Source: Vitreoscilla sp. (lineage in GTDB: Bacteria > Pseudomonadota > Gammaproteobacteria > Burkholderiales > Burkholderiaceae). Taken from it: a stretch of DNA of 5,654 nt. The stretch is taken from NCBI GenBank assembly GCA_014378125.1, contig JACMOG010000905.1, positions 1 to 5,654 on the forward strand, written 5' to 3'. The notes beneath the pieces were generated by a model, which saw only the letters and a program-made list of their open reading frames with translations, had not been told where the DNA came from and made no database searches. Shown piece after piece: positions 5,201-5,654 of this stretch; positions within the stretch are counted from its first letter, which is position 1; every line of letters starts with the position of its first letter. A program made the translations under genes and the position numbers.

Positions 5201-5354
5201 GAGTGGGATGGCGACCGACAACTCACGGTGCGAACGTAGGGTGTCATCCGCTCGTCGGAGCGGGCGGCCGGCGCAACTGCCCTGCGAGCGCCTCGTGTGC
5301 CGCCCTCGGCCGCCCGATGGCCGGGTCTGCCCACCGCCGGCGCTGCGCGCCCAC

Positions 5355-5366
5355 TCATGGCCATGA
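5355..5366. repeat. 12-bp perfect palindrome TCATGGCCATGA
   Basis: This perfect two-fold symmetric site lies about 165 bases upstream of the candidate GTG of the large gene, next to another inverted repeat. It could be a regulator binding site. Only symmetry and position support this. Confidence 0.35.
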
Positions 5367-5373
5367 ATCAGAT

Positions 5374-5393
5374 ATCGACGTATCTGCGTCGAT
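5374..5393. repeat. 7-bp inverted repeat with 6-base spacer
   Basis: ATCGACG (5374-5380) and CGTCGAT (5387-5393) are exact inverted copies. The 20-base span is typical of an operator for a dimeric regulator. It lies in the AT-richer patch of the presumed promoter region. Confidence 0.35.
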
Positions 5394-5567
5394 CAGCGCC
5401 ACGCGCATCGCGTCACGGCCGCACTTCAATCGAGTCGGTCGATCGGAAGCGCCACCGTCATCGATGCCATCTCGAGGGTGGCGCCATCGCGTGTGCGTAC
5501 GCGCGCGCGATGAACAACGTGCCGCACGAGGGTGATCGCTGCCGCGGGCGTACTGCCCCGTGACGCA

Positions 5568-5599
5568 GCGAGGGCCGGAGCAGGTGCCCCCGCCCTCGC
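5568..5599. repeat. 8-bp inverted repeat with 16-base loop
   Basis: GCGAGGGC (5568-5575) and GCCCTCGC (5592-5599) can pair. No T-run follows on either strand. It could be a weak terminator of a gene outside the window, but the large loop makes this doubtful. Confidence 0.25.
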
Positions 5600-5654
5600 C
5601 CTACGGATCTGGATGGCGGGCTCGCGCGGTCAGGCGTGCGTGTGGGCCTGAGCA

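Larger units (their letters stand above)
5222..5654. other. non-coding right end, probable promoter region of the large minus-strand unit
   Basis: About 430 bases without a convincing gene on either strand. The frames that stay open here are Arg/Pro/Ser/His-rich and lack credible starts. The region holds a 12-bp palindrome (5355-5366), a 7-bp inverted repeat (5374-5393) and a longer GC hairpin (5568-5599). It should contain the promoter for the large gene. A locally AT-richer patch at about 5362-5386 is the most likely place, but I cannot assign clear -35/-10 or -24/-12 boxes. Confidence 0.45.

Noticed and set aside
4753..5364. Minus-strand frame of 203 codons overlapping the start of the large gene
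   Set aside because: The translation is dominated by Arg, Ser, Pro and Cys, as expected for an out-of-frame shadow. The other minus frame continues through the whole region.
5297..5563. Small plus-strand gene in the right-hand region
   Set aside because: It has no ribosome binding site, its composition is Arg/Ala/His-rich, and it runs through the symmetric sites of a likely promoter region.

Overview
This is a high-GC bacterial window (about two thirds G+C by eye). Its proteins are rich in Ala, Gly, Pro and Gln, and the genes use AGGAG-type ribosome binding sites. The style would fit a deltaproteobacterium or myxobacterium-like organism, but no marker gene here fixes the taxonomy. I recognised no housekeeping gene, tRNA, rRNA, IS element or CRISPR array.

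Layout. The left end (2-481) holds the C-terminal part of a plus-strand protein: a Pro/Gln-rich linker followed by a compact alpha/beta domain that looks like a degenerate response-regulator receiver. Everything else coding is on the minus strand and converges on that gene. Read in the direction of transcription, the minus-strand genes are: (1) a large protein of about 614-658 aa with an Ala/Gly/Pro-rich N-terminus, several long hydrophobic segments and a charged helical tail (3245-5191); (2) a 182-aa protein (2489-3037); (3) a 110-aa protein whose ATG overlaps the previous stop codon (2157-2489); (4) a 74-aa protein (1857-2081). Two tandem hairpins with UUCG loops (1797-1828 and 1759-1782) follow and look like intrinsic terminators. 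Beyond them lie (5) a 143-aa protein (1144-1575) and (6) a 135-aa protein (497-904). Each has a long leader, with hairpins in the leader of the 135-aa gene. About 430 bp at the right end (5222-5654) appear non-coding and probably hold the promoter of the large minus-strand unit.

Interpretation. The 74-, 143- and 182-aa proteins end in related helical segments of the form P-x-x-L-(Q/A)-x-(F/M). In the 74- and 143-aa proteins this continues as F-Q-x-Q-M-x-x-A-x-T-x-x-x-M. The pattern resembles the C-terminal helix of type III secretion needle and inner-rod subunits (SctF/SctI; for example the Pro-x-x-Leu-Ala-x-Tyr-Gln stretch of PrgI and MxiH). Together with a large hydrophobic, translocator-like protein, this suggests a divergent cassette of secreted or extracellular components of a type III-like injection apparatus. 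No ATPase, export-gate or ring component lies in the window, so the assignment is an inference from weak sequence patterns. The 143- and 135-aa proteins also share short N-terminal motifs (SS[IL]GFR and AT[GA]YA..AP), which may reflect a common export signal or ancestry.
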